NCBI GenBank assembly: GCA_036269135.1
Contig: DATASQ010000052.1
Coordinates: 62,001-126,000 of the forward strand
Direction: 5' to 3'
DNA length: 64,000 nucleotides
Origin: Palsa-343 sp036269135
GTDB taxonomy: Bacteria; Acidobacteriota; Terriglobia; Terriglobales; Acidobacteriaceae
Of this stretch, positions 1-7,416 are shown piece by piece (the stretch's first letter is position 1; the number at the start of each line of letters is the position of its first letter). A program made the position numbers and the translations under genes. The notes beneath the pieces were generated by a model, which was not told where the DNA came from, ran no database searches, and saw nothing but the letters and a program-made list of their open reading frames with translations.

Positions 1-2
1 TG

Positions 3-119
3 GTGGCAGGGGCGAGCTATCAGCTCTTCAGCCAGCGCGCGCCCATGCGGCTGGAGCGCCGCTACCATTTCGAGGATCGGCAGTTCGCCGTCTCGGTGTT
101 CTGCGACTGGTCCGCATGA
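3..119 (+). CDS. C-terminal end of an unidentified protein (partial)
   Basis: The frame is open from the window edge to a TGA, giving about 38 residues that end in VFCDWSA. The alternating basic and aromatic residues look like real protein, and the frame ends 69 bases before the flgF start, so it may be the gene preceding the flagellar operon. I do not recognise the family from this fragment. Confidence 0.45.
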   Translation: MAGASYQLFSQRAPMRLERRYHFEDRQFAVSVFCDWSA

Positions 120-188
120 GCTTCTTCTAATCTTTTCCGGCTGGCCCCGGTCCCCGCCGTGCATGTTCATCGGAGCGAGGGGAGATCG

Positions 189-926
189 ATGGACAGCGGA
201 TATTATGCGGCATTTTCCGGATGGCTGGCGCGGAGCCAGGCGCTGGACGTGGCCGCCGGCAACCTGGCGAATGCAGGAACCGCCGGGTACCGCGCCGAGC
301 GTGATTATTTCCGCTCGACGATTCTGGGGCCCGATGCCCTCGGGTCGCAGCTGAACACGACCGTCAATGCCTTCGGGGTCCTCGGCGGCACCCAGCTCGA
401 TATGGGCCAGGGTGCGCTGACCCCGACCGGCAATCCCCTGGATCTTGCCGTCGAAGGCGGCGGCTTTTTCGCCATCCAGACGCCGCAGGGCGTTCGCTAT
501 ACCCGCGACGGACAGTTCCAGCGTGCCCAGGACGGAACCCTGACCGACCCAACCGGCGACCCGGTGCTGGATGCGCGCGGACAGGCCATCCGTACGCCGG
601 CGGGCAACATCGCGGTGGGAGAGGACGGAGCGGTCTCGGTGAACGGGGCGCTGGCCGGCCGTATTGCCCTTGTGACCTTTGCTTCGCCCGCGTCTCTGTC
701 GGCGGAAGGAGCGAATCGCTATGCGGCGGTCAACGGGGCGAAACCTGCTCCGGCAACCGGCACCATTCGACAGGGGGCGCTTGAGGCCTCGAATCAGGAT
801 GTGATCGAGGGAAGTCTTCAGCTGGTGCTGATGCAGCGGCAGGCGGAGATGATGCAGAAGGCCGTCTCCATGTTCAACAACGATCTGGACAAAACCGCCA
901 GCGAAGATTTGCCGCGAGTGGACTGA
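189..926 (+). CDS. flgF: Flagellar basal-body rod protein FlgF
   Basis: FlgF forms part of the proximal rod of the flagellar basal body in the periplasm. The 245-residue product has the N-terminal rod motif (ALDVAAGNLANAGTAGYR, about residues 15-33), the central FlgE/F/G signature around GNPLDLAVEGGGFFAI, and the C-terminal helix QDVIEGSLQLVLMQRQAEM that packs in the axial family. I chose the ATG at 189 over the upstream ATG at 159 because GAGGGGAG lies at the right distance before it. It is followed 23 bases later by flgG. FlgF and FlgG are close paralogues; the order and the less canonical C-terminus favour FlgF here. Confidence 0.9.
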   Translation: MDSGYYAAFSGWLARSQALDVAAGNLANAGTAGYRAERDYFRSTILGPDALGSQLNTTVNAFGVLGGTQLDMGQGALTPTGNPLDLAVEGGGFFAIQTPQGVRYTRDGQFQRAQDGTLTDPTGDPVLDARGQAIRTPAGNIAVGEDGAVSVNGALAGRIALVTFASPASLSAEGANRYAAVNGAKPAPATGTIRQGALEASNQDVIEGSLQLVLMQRQAEMMQKAVSMFNNDLDKTASEDLPRVD

Positions 927-949
927 CCGCGGGAAAGAAGGAGGCTCAG

Positions 950-1738
950 GTGATTCGAGCGTTGTATACGGCAGCCAGCGGCATGAGCGCACAGCAGCTG
1001 AATCTGGACACCATTGCCAATAATCTGGCCAACTCATCGACGGTCGGCTTTCGCCAGCGGTCGATGCAGTTCCAGGACATGATCTACCAGAACCTGGTGA
1101 CGCCGGGGGCGGCGCAGAGCCAGGAGACGGTCTCGGCCGGGCTGCAGATCGGACTGGGAACGAAGTCGGCAGCCAGCGAGATCATCATGACCCAGGGCGA
1201 TATGAACCAGACCAATAATCCGCTGGACCTGGCCATTCAGGGAACCGGGTTCTTTCAGGTGACGCGGCCGGATGGAACCATGGCCTACACACGCGCCGGC
1301 AACTTCTTTCTGAACAATCAGGGCACGCTGGTCGATGCCCAGGGCGATCCGGTCGTTCCCAATATCACGGTTCCCGCGAATGCGACGGCGGTGACCATCA
1401 CCCAGTACGGGGTGGTCAACGCGACCCTGCCGGGGCAGCAGAATCCGGCCCAGCTGGGCCAGATCCAGCTGGCGACGTTCGTGAATCCCGGAGGCCTCGA
1501 GAGCGTGGGATCGAATCTGTTCACGGCGACTTTGTCCTCGGGCGATCCGGTGCTGGGCAATCCAGGAGGGACGGAGGGGCTGGGGACTTTGCAGCAGGGC
1601 TACCTGGAAAATTCAAATGTGGACGTGGTGGGAGCGTTTGTGCAGATGGTGCTGGCGCAGAGAGCCTACGAGAGCAACTCGAAGGTGATCCAGGCGGCGG
1701 ATGAGATGTACAGCGAAACCAACAATATGGCGAAGTGA
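950..1738 (+). CDS. flgG: Flagellar distal-rod protein FlgG
   Basis: FlgG builds the distal rod that carries torque from the MS ring to the hook. The start is GTG, preceded by a strong AAGGAGG-type site. The 262-residue length is typical. The N-terminus MIRALYTAASGMSAQQLNLD and NNLANSSTVGFR is the classic rod signature; the middle holds NNPLDLAIQGTGFFQV; the C-terminus has YLENSNVDVVGAFVQMV and AYESNSKVIQAADEMY, diagnostic of FlgG. It lies between flgF and flgA in one operon. Confidence 0.96.
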   Translation: MIRALYTAASGMSAQQLNLDTIANNLANSSTVGFRQRSMQFQDMIYQNLVTPGAAQSQETVSAGLQIGLGTKSAASEIIMTQGDMNQTNNPLDLAIQGTGFFQVTRPDGTMAYTRAGNFFLNNQGTLVDAQGDPVVPNITVPANATAVTITQYGVVNATLPGQQNPAQLGQIQLATFVNPGGLESVGSNLFTATLSSGDPVLGNPGGTEGLGTLQQGYLENSNVDVVGAFVQMVLAQRAYESNSKVIQAADEMYSETNNMAK

Positions 1739-1741
1739 GCG

Positions 1742-2179
1742 ATGCGACTGCGAACCGCAATGCTGGGTATGGCGATCGGGATCAGCCTGGGAGCGGGCGC
1801 TACAACGACCGTGGTCCGGGACTGGGGTCTGCATCGGGAATGGCGGGTGGAGAACGATCCGGCGCATCCGGAACGGCCGGCGCGGCTGGTGGAGGTTCCC
1901 TGGAACCTGCCGATCAGCACGCCGGGAACGAAAAACCCAGCCGGGGATCCGAGCAGGCCGGCGGCGGAGCCGCACGCGCCCATGGTACGGGCAGGCATGC
2001 GGGTCACGGTGTGGCGGCGCGGCGCGGAGGCCGAAATTCACATCGCGGGAACGGCACTGGAAGACGGAAACGCCGGAAGAATCATTCGGGTGCGTGCCGG
2101 GCTGAGCAATGCCATGCTGAGCGGAATTGTGCGCGGTCCCGGTTCGGTGGAACTGCTTCCGGGAAAGGGCTGGCGGTGA
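1742..2179 (+). CDS. flgA: Short FlgA, P-ring assembly chaperone (SAF domain only)
   Basis: FlgA helps FlgI subunits assemble the P ring in the periplasm. The product is only 145 residues, against roughly 220-250 usual for the family. It has an N-terminal hydrophobic export segment, then ERPARLVEVPW and a C-terminal SAF-like part with VRAGMRVTVWRRGAEAEI and GRIIRVR. The first FlgA domain appears absent. It begins 3 bases after flgG stops and its TGA shares one base with the flgH ATG, so it is embedded in the operon. A larger overlapping frame exists but is compositionally a shadow. The identity comes from the C-terminal pattern and gene order. Confidence 0.8.
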   Translation: MRLRTAMLGMAIGISLGAGATTTVVRDWGLHREWRVENDPAHPERPARLVEVPWNLPISTPGTKNPAGDPSRPAAEPHAPMVRAGMRVTVWRRGAEAEIHIAGTALEDGNAGRIIRVRAGLSNAMLSGIVRGPGSVELLPGKGWR

Positions 2180-2901
2180 TGCGAGCGAAGCGTTGTCTGG
2201 TGGCCGGCCTGCTGGCAGCCCTGGTCCTGCTGCCCGAGGCAGGGGCAGGAGCGGCAAAACCGAAGAAAGCGAAGGAAGGGAGTACGCCTCCCGATGTGGC
2301 GCTGCGGCAGTATATTGACCGGGTGCGGGCGGAGAAAGCCGCCGAAGTGCTGACCGCCGGCTCCATCTGGACACCTACCGGGCGGCTGACGAATCTGGTG
2401 AGCGATGTGAAGGCGATCCGGGAGCACGATCCGATCGCGGTCGTGGTGTCGGAGAGTCTGGCGGCCTCCACCGACGGGACCGTCAAGAACCAGCGTGCGT
2501 CGACGGCAAGCTCCCAGATTTCGGCTCTGCTGGGCAAGTTGAAGTCTGGAAATGCGCTGAACAATCTCCTGAGTCAGAGCTCTTCGTCCTCCCTGAATGC
2601 GCAGGGGCAAAGCGTGACGAATTCAAGCATCAGCACCACGCTCGAGGGAGACGTCGAGGATGTGCTGCCCAACGGGATGCTGGTGATTCAGGTGGTACGG
2701 CAGCTCACCTTCAATCAGCAAACCCAGCTGATTCGCCTGCGCGGGCTGGTGCGGCCGGAAGACGTGAATGCGCAGAACCAGGTGTTGTCGACGGCGATTA
2801 CCGATATGGAGCTGGAGGTAGTGGGGAAGGGCATCGTCAACGATGCGACCTACCGGCAGAATCCGGTGGTGCGGTTTCTGGAGAAGATCCTGGTTTTTTG
2901 A
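2179..2901 (+). CDS. flgH: Flagellar L-ring protein FlgH, without an evident lipobox
   Basis: FlgH forms the L ring in the outer membrane. The 240-residue product has a hydrophobic leader, then the conserved core SIWTPTGRLTNLVSDVKAIR, DPIAVVVSES, TTLEGDVEDVLPNGMLVIQ and LRGLVRPEDV. FlgH is normally a lipoprotein with a lipobox Cys at the end of the leader. Here the only N-terminal Cys is residue 6, before the hydrophobic stretch, and the leader ends in a signal-peptidase-I-like PEAGAGAA. The gene shares one base with flgA and is followed by flgI 15 bases later. Confidence 0.94.
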   Translation: MRAKRCLVAGLLAALVLLPEAGAGAAKPKKAKEGSTPPDVALRQYIDRVRAEKAAEVLTAGSIWTPTGRLTNLVSDVKAIREHDPIAVVVSESLAASTDGTVKNQRASTASSQISALLGKLKSGNALNNLLSQSSSSSLNAQGQSVTNSSISTTLEGDVEDVLPNGMLVIQVVRQLTFNQQTQLIRLRGLVRPEDVNAQNQVLSTAITDMELEVVGKGIVNDATYRQNPVVRFLEKILVF

Positions 2902-2916
2902 CTGAGGAGGCGAAGC

Positions 2917-4059
2917 GTGCGGCGAGGGACTTCAATGCGGAGAGTGCTTCTGGGGACGCTGGCGGCCATGCTGGCGCTGACGCTGCCGCTCCGGCCCGAG
3001 GAGGCGCCCAAAACGCGCCGTGCCCGGGTGAAGGACATCGCCTCGGTGGAGGGTGTGCGCGACAACCAGCTGGTGGGCTACGGAATTGTGGTGGGACTGC
3101 ATGGGACGGGGGACAGTTCGCAGACTGTGTTCCCGCTGCAGACGCTCGAATCGGCGCTGGAGCGGATGGGCGTGAGCCTGCAGGGCAACGCTATGGCGTC
3201 GATGATGCAGACGCGGAACATGGCGGCGGTTTTTATGGCGGGAACGCTGCCGCCGTTTGCCGAGCCGGGCACGAAAATCGACGTGACCGTATCGTCGGCG
3301 GGCGATGCGCGGAGCCTCGAAGGAGGTCTGCTGCTGCTCACCCCGTTGTACGGCCCCGACGGACAGATCTACGCCGAGGCGCAGGGGCCGATGGTGCTGG
3401 GGGGCTATGCGGTATCGGCCAACGGGAGCAGCAAGTCAGTGAACTATCCGACGACGGCGCGGATCCCGTCGGGAGCGATCGTGGAACGCGGCGTACCGCT
3501 GGATTTGTCCCACATGCGAAACCTGTCGCTGCTGCTGGACGACGCGGACTTTCATACCGCAGAGACGGTGGCGGCGGCGATCAACCGGGAAGAAGGGCGG
3601 AAGCTGGCGCATGCCGTGGACAGCCGGCGAATCGACCTGGAACCGGCGGCGAAAGAAGATATTCCCGCTTTGCTGGCACGCGTGGAAGAGGTCGAGGTGG
3701 AGGTCTTCCCGCGCGCGAAGGTGGTGGTGAACGAGCGCACCGGGACAGTCGTGATCGGCGGGAATGTGACGCTGCAGCCGGTGACCATCCTGCATGGAGG
3801 CCTGGTGGTGAACGTGGTCAGCCGGTTCGAGGTCTCGCAGCCGAACGCGCTCGGGCAGGGGACGACCCAGGTGGTGCAGCAAACGACCGTGCAGGCCCAG
3901 GACAAGCCCGCGAACCGGATCGAACTGCGAGAGGGCGCGACGGTCGACGATCTGGTGGAGAATCTGCAGCAGATTGGAGCGACGGCGCGCGATATCGTGT
4001 CCATCCTGCAGGCGATGAAGGAAGCCGGGGCGTTGCAGGCCGAACTGGAGGTGTTGTGA
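2917..4059 (+). CDS. flgI: Flagellar P-ring protein FlgI
   Basis: FlgI forms the periplasmic P ring around the rod. The start is probably GTG at 2917, six bases after GAGGAGG; an ATG six codons later would also give a plausible signal peptide. The 380 residues include RVKDIASVEGVRDNQLVGYG, VGLHGTGDSS, RNMAAVFMAGTLPPFAEPGT, the KVVVNERTGTVVIGGNVTL block and a C-terminus with VDDLVENLQQIGATARDI. All are typical of full-length FlgI. Its last base overlaps the flgJ start. Confidence 0.97.
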   Translation: MRRGTSMRRVLLGTLAAMLALTLPLRPEEAPKTRRARVKDIASVEGVRDNQLVGYGIVVGLHGTGDSSQTVFPLQTLESALERMGVSLQGNAMASMMQTRNMAAVFMAGTLPPFAEPGTKIDVTVSSAGDARSLEGGLLLLTPLYGPDGQIYAEAQGPMVLGGYAVSANGSSKSVNYPTTARIPSGAIVERGVPLDLSHMRNLSLLLDDADFHTAETVAAAINREEGRKLAHAVDSRRIDLEPAAKEDIPALLARVEEVEVEVFPRAKVVVNERTGTVVIGGNVTLQPVTILHGGLVVNVVSRFEVSQPNALGQGTTQVVQQTTVQAQDKPANRIELREGATVDDLVENLQQIGATARDIVSILQAMKEAGALQAELEVL

Positions 4060-4442
4060 TGCAGCCGCTGGGGGCGATGGCGGGGATGGCCCAGTCTGCG
4101 GCGAACCCCGGGACCGGGATCGATCCACGGCTCAAGCCCGCCGCGCATGAGTTCGAGGCCTGCATGATGAAAGAGTTTCTCGAACCGCTGCAGCACGATG
4201 CGCTGTTCGACGATGGGAAGGACGGGGCGGGAAGCGACGGCAGCGACAATGCCCTGATGAGCTTCGGGTCAGAGGCGCTGGCGCGGGCCATCTCCGATCG
4301 GGGAGGGTTTGGGATTGCCACAAAGATTATCGGGCAGCTGGAGGGGACCAAGACGCAGGCGGGCGGCCCGGCGGTGAATTCCGATCATTCTCACAAAATA
4401 AATGGGAAAAGTGACTCAAGTGCGCTCCTTTTGCGCCGATGA
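4059..4442 (+). CDS. flgJ: FlgJ-type rod-binding protein, no muramidase domain
   Basis: The 127-residue product matches the N-terminal rod-capping domain of FlgJ: LKPAAHEFEACMMKEFLEPL, then NALMSFGSEALARAISDRGG and GIATKII. The C-terminal peptidoglycan hydrolase domain of enterobacterial FlgJ is absent, as is common outside the gamma-proteobacteria, so a separate lytic enzyme should open the wall for the rod. The ATG shares one base with the flgI stop. Its last 27 bases also hold a sigma-28 promoter candidate for flgM. The tail after residue 105 is poorly conserved and polar. Confidence 0.85.
   Translation: MQPLGAMAGMAQSAANPGTGIDPRLKPAAHEFEACMMKEFLEPLQHDALFDDGKDGAGSDGSDNALMSFGSEALARAISDRGGFGIATKIIGQLEGTKTQAGGPAVNSDHSHKINGKSDSSALLLRR
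4416..4442 (+). promoter_or_regulatory. Candidate sigma-28 (FliA) promoter for flgM
   Basis: TCAAGTGC at 4416-4423 and GCCGATGA at 4435-4442 are separated by exactly 11 bases. The known FliA consensus is TAAAGTTT-N11-GCCGATAA; the -10 half matches at seven of eight positions and the -35 core at five of six. It lies 22 bases before the flgM ATG, where enterobacteria also place a class 3 promoter. It overlaps the end of flgJ. Confidence 0.7.
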
Positions 4443-4463
4443 CGGAAGAGAAGGAGAAACAGG

Positions 4464-4751
4464 ATGAACGTTCACAACAATCTGCAGGGACTGCAGCAGC
4501 TGTTCTCGAGTCAGGAAGTCGCCGGGACTTCGTCCGGCAGGACGAGCGATGCAGCGAGCGCTGAGAGCAGCAGCAGCGCGGATGAAGCGACGCTGAGTTC
4601 GGCAGCCAGCGCGGCGGCGCAGGCGGCGCCGGATTCCGATGTGCGGATGGACAAGGTGGCGCAGGTGCAGAAGGCGCTGGCCGAGGGAACCTATAATGTG
4701 GCGTCTTCCGATGTGGCGAACAGCATGATCGACTCGATGCTGGGCAAATGA
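4464..4751 (+). CDS. flgM: Anti-sigma-28 factor FlgM
   Basis: FlgM holds the flagellar sigma factor FliA inactive until the hook is finished and FlgM is exported. The 95-residue product has a low-complexity Ser/Ala N-terminal half, as expected for this unfolded protein, and a C-terminal binding region VRMDKVAQVQKALAEGTYNV followed by VANSMIDSML, typical of FlgM. GAAGGAG precedes the ATG. It overlaps the next gene by ATGA and sits just after the sigma-28 promoter candidate, consistent with autoregulation. Confidence 0.93.
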   Translation: MNVHNNLQGLQQLFSSQEVAGTSSGRTSDAASAESSSSADEATLSSAASAAAQAAPDSDVRMDKVAQVQKALAEGTYNVASSDVANSMIDSMLGK

Positions 4752-4984
4752 GCGGCACGGGATCTGCGTCGGAGCTCCTGAGATCAGCGATTGCGGCGCT
4801 GGCACGGGGAGATGCGCCGCTGCTGGAGCGACTGGCGGCGCAGGCAGGTGAAGTGGTGGTGGGGAGGGAAGAGCAGAGGCTGGCCCGCGAGCAGCACGCA
4901 ACCCTGGGCCTGCTCCTCGCGCTGACTCGCCGGAATCTGCGGCTGCTGCGCGGAGGGCGTGGCGCGGTGTACGGCAGAGACTGA
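4748..4984 (+). CDS. flgN: FlgN-like export chaperone (small)
   Basis: This 78-residue Leu/Arg-rich helical protein starts inside the flgM stop (ATGA overlap) and directly precedes flgK and flgL, whose products are the clients of FlgN. The C-terminal pattern TRRNLRLLRGGRGAVYGRD resembles the end of FlgN proteins, which bind the hook-associated proteins and keep them soluble for export. It is much shorter than the usual 130-150 residues, so the call rests mainly on position and the C-terminal motif. Confidence 0.65.
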   Translation: MSGTGSASELLRSAIAALARGDAPLLERLAAQAGEVVVGREEQRLAREQHATLGLLLALTRRNLRLLRGGRGAVYGRD

Positions 4985-5003
4985 AACAGGGAACAGGGAA
5001 ATT

Positions 5004-6437
5004 ATGGCCACAATCAGCACGGCGTTCAACATCGCGCAGGGAGCCCTGGATGCGGATCAGGGGGCTCTGGATATCGTGGCCAACAACACCGCGAACGCCA
5101 ATACGCCCGGATACACGCTGGAGGTTCCGATCTGGGAGCAGAACGACTCGGTATCGTTCAACGGGATGAGCTTTGGCACCGGCGTATCGATGACGGGACC
5201 GCAGTCGCAGCGGAGCCTGGTGCTGGACCAGGCGCTGCAGCAGCAGACGCAAACGGAGAGCGCGTCTTCGGCGCGTCTGGATGCACTCAACCAGATGCAG
5301 GCGCTGTTCAGCGGAGCGACGAGCGCGGGGACGAACAGCAGCGCGGCAAGCGGCATTGGCACGGACCTGTCCAGTTTCTTTCAAACCTTTGCCTCGCTGG
5401 AGGCGAGTCCATCGGATGAATCCCTGCGGGAGAACGTACTGAGCGCGGCCGGGACTCTGGCGTCGGACTTCAACGGGGCGGCGTCCGCGCTCGAGACGCA
5501 GCAGCAGTCGCTGGACGAGGAAAGCGGCAGCGTGGTGCAGCAGGCCAACGGTTTGCTCGAAAATATTGCGCGGCTGAACGTACAGATCGAATCGCAGAGC
5601 CCGAACTCGGATGCGGGAACGCTGGAAGATCAGCGGCAGCAGGATCTGACCAACCTGTCGCAGCTGATGGGAATCCGCACCGTTCCCACGGAAGATAACG
5701 GCCTGACGGTGACGACCATGGGCGGGGCGCTGCTGGTTTCCGAGGGACAGGCGTTTCAGGTGACCAGCGGCGAGAGCGGCGGGGTGACTCATTTCTTCGA
5801 CTCTCAGGGGAGCGACATTACGTCCGATCTGACTTCGGGGGGAGGCCAGCTGGGCGGGATTTTGACGGCCCGGGATCAGGATATTCCGCAGGTCGAGACG
5901 GCGCTCGATCAGCTGGCGTATGGAGTGGCAACGGCCGTGAACGCGCAGAACGCGGCGGGTTCCGACCTGAACGGCAACGCCGGGGCAGCGATCTTCACTC
6001 TGTCGGACGGCACCGCGATCACGAGCGCGACCGATCTGGCTGCGCAGCTGACGGTGGGGATGACGGATCCATCCGAGATTGCAGCAGCGGCCAGCGGCGC
6101 AGGCTCATCGAACGATGCCAATGCTGTCGCCATGGCGGATCTCGAAAACAGCGCTGTCGTGAACGGCCTTTCGCCGACCGCCTCCTTCTCCGGCACGGTG
6201 TCCAACCTGGGCAGCCTGACCTCGGAGGTGTCGAGCGAGAACACGGCGCAGCAGGCGGGGCTGACCCAGCTACAGAGCCAGATCGGCTCGCTTTCCGGAG
6301 TCAACCTGAATGACGAAGCGGCGTCGCTGGAGACGCTGGAGCAGTCCTATGACGCGGCGTCGAAGGTATTTACCATTCTGGCGGATGTGATGACGTCGGC
6401 CCTGAACCTGGGCGTGGACACGACTTACACCACCTAG
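5004..6437 (+). CDS. flgK: Hook-filament junction protein FlgK (HAP1)
   Basis: FlgK is the first hook-filament junction protein. The ATG at 5004 was chosen because the product then starts MATISTAFNIAQGALDADQG, the expected axial N-terminus, with AGGGAA upstream; an in-frame upstream ATG at 4959 lies inside flgN. The 477 residues include IVANNTANANTPGYT, the FlgK mid-region ENIARLNVQIESQSPNSDAG with EDQRQQDLTNLSQLMGI, and a C-terminal helix SLETLEQSYDAASKVFTILA. The central domain is relatively short. Confidence 0.94.
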   Translation: MATISTAFNIAQGALDADQGALDIVANNTANANTPGYTLEVPIWEQNDSVSFNGMSFGTGVSMTGPQSQRSLVLDQALQQQTQTESASSARLDALNQMQALFSGATSAGTNSSAASGIGTDLSSFFQTFASLEASPSDESLRENVLSAAGTLASDFNGAASALETQQQSLDEESGSVVQQANGLLENIARLNVQIESQSPNSDAGTLEDQRQQDLTNLSQLMGIRTVPTEDNGLTVTTMGGALLVSEGQAFQVTSGESGGVTHFFDSQGSDITSDLTSGGGQLGGILTARDQDIPQVETALDQLAYGVATAVNAQNAAGSDLNGNAGAAIFTLSDGTAITSATDLAAQLTVGMTDPSEIAAAASGAGSSNDANAVAMADLENSAVVNGLSPTASFSGTVSNLGSLTSEVSSENTAQQAGLTQLQSQIGSLSGVNLNDEAASLETLEQSYDAASKVFTILADVMTSALNLGVDTTYTT

Positions 6438-6453
6438 CCTCAGGAGCCGAAGC

Positions 6454-7359
6454 ATGAGGGTCAATCCGCTGTACATGAACACGCTGGTGGGATCGCTGGA
6501 CGCGACGTCGGCCACGGAGGAGCAGCTGACCGAAGAACTGGCCAGCGGATCGGCGGTCAACTCGCTGAGCGACAATCCGGTAGCGGTGGGAGAGAACGTT
6601 CTGCTGAGCGCACAGATCGGGGGCGACGACACTTTCTCGCAGACGGCGTCTTCGGCGCAAAGCATGCTGCAGGTCACCGATTCGGCACTGGCGACGGTAG
6701 TGAGTCAGCTGACGTCGGCAATCTCGCTGGCCACGGAGGGCAATAACGGGACTCTGAATGCGAGCGACCTCGCCTCGATCGGGACCCAGCTGGCGGGGAT
6801 CCGGAACGAGGTGCTCTCGATGGCGAACACCACCTACATGGGCCAGTATATTTTTGCCGGCAGCCAGGGCAGCACGCCTCCGTTTGTGCTGGATGCATCG
6901 GCACCGTCCGGAGTTGAGTACAACGGCGACGACACGGCAAACAGCACGAGCTACCTGGTGACCCCGAACGGACAGCAAATTCAGATGAATCTGCCGGGGG
7001 ACCAGGTTTTCACGGCGAGCGGAGCGGATGTGCTGGGCACGCTGAACAACCTTGTCGCGGACTTCAGCTCGGGAACGGTTTCCTCGACGGCGGAGGCGGA
7101 CACGCAGGCGCTGAGTACGGCGCTGGGGCATGTAAGCCAGCAGAGGGTGCTGATCGACAACTCGCTGACGCGGCTCTCGGCGGCTGAAAATTACACGCAG
7201 AGCGAGTCAACCCAGCTGACGGCGAATCAGACGACGCTGCTCCAGGCGAATGTGGGGCAGGTCGCGACGCAGCTAAGCACGGCGGAAACGCAGCAGGCGG
7301 CGCTCAGCCAGGTGATTGCGACCCTGGGCAAGCAGAGCCTGTTTGACGACCTGCAGTGA
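6454..7359 (+). CDS. flgL: Hook-filament junction protein FlgL (HAP3)
   Basis: FlgL forms the second junction layer between hook and filament. The 301-residue product has a flagellin-like N-terminus (EQLTEELASGSAVNSLSDNP), a middle with GTQLAGIRNEVLSMANTTYM and GQYIFAGSQGSTPPF, and a C-terminal coiled coil ending in ATLGKQSLFDDLQ. TCAGGAG lies before the ATG. It closes the operon and is followed by a hairpin and a convergent GH3 gene. Confidence 0.94.
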   Translation: MRVNPLYMNTLVGSLDATSATEEQLTEELASGSAVNSLSDNPVAVGENVLLSAQIGGDDTFSQTASSAQSMLQVTDSALATVVSQLTSAISLATEGNNGTLNASDLASIGTQLAGIRNEVLSMANTTYMGQYIFAGSQGSTPPFVLDASAPSGVEYNGDDTANSTSYLVTPNGQQIQMNLPGDQVFTASGADVLGTLNNLVADFSSGTVSSTAEADTQALSTALGHVSQQRVLIDNSLTRLSAAENYTQSESTQLTANQTTLLQANVGQVATQLSTAETQQAALSQVIATLGKQSLFDDLQ

Positions 7360-7370
7360 GAAGGCGAAAG

Positions 7371-7406
7371 CCGGGCGGAACGGCACAATGTCGGCAGACC
7401 GCCCGG
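7371..7406. terminator. GC hairpin between convergent flgL and GH3 genes
   Basis: CCGGGCGG at 7371-7378 and CCGCCCGG at 7399-7406 form a perfect 8-bp stem with a 20-base loop between two convergent stop codons. There is no T run on either side, so termination is inferred only from position and symmetry. Confidence 0.4.
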
Positions 7407-7416
7407 GAAAGCCGCG

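Noticed and set aside
2898..4058. Long frame overlapping flgI in another phase
   Set aside because: Arg/Gly/Ala-rich shadow of flgI. Only its last 127 codons (from 4059) are real, as flgJ.
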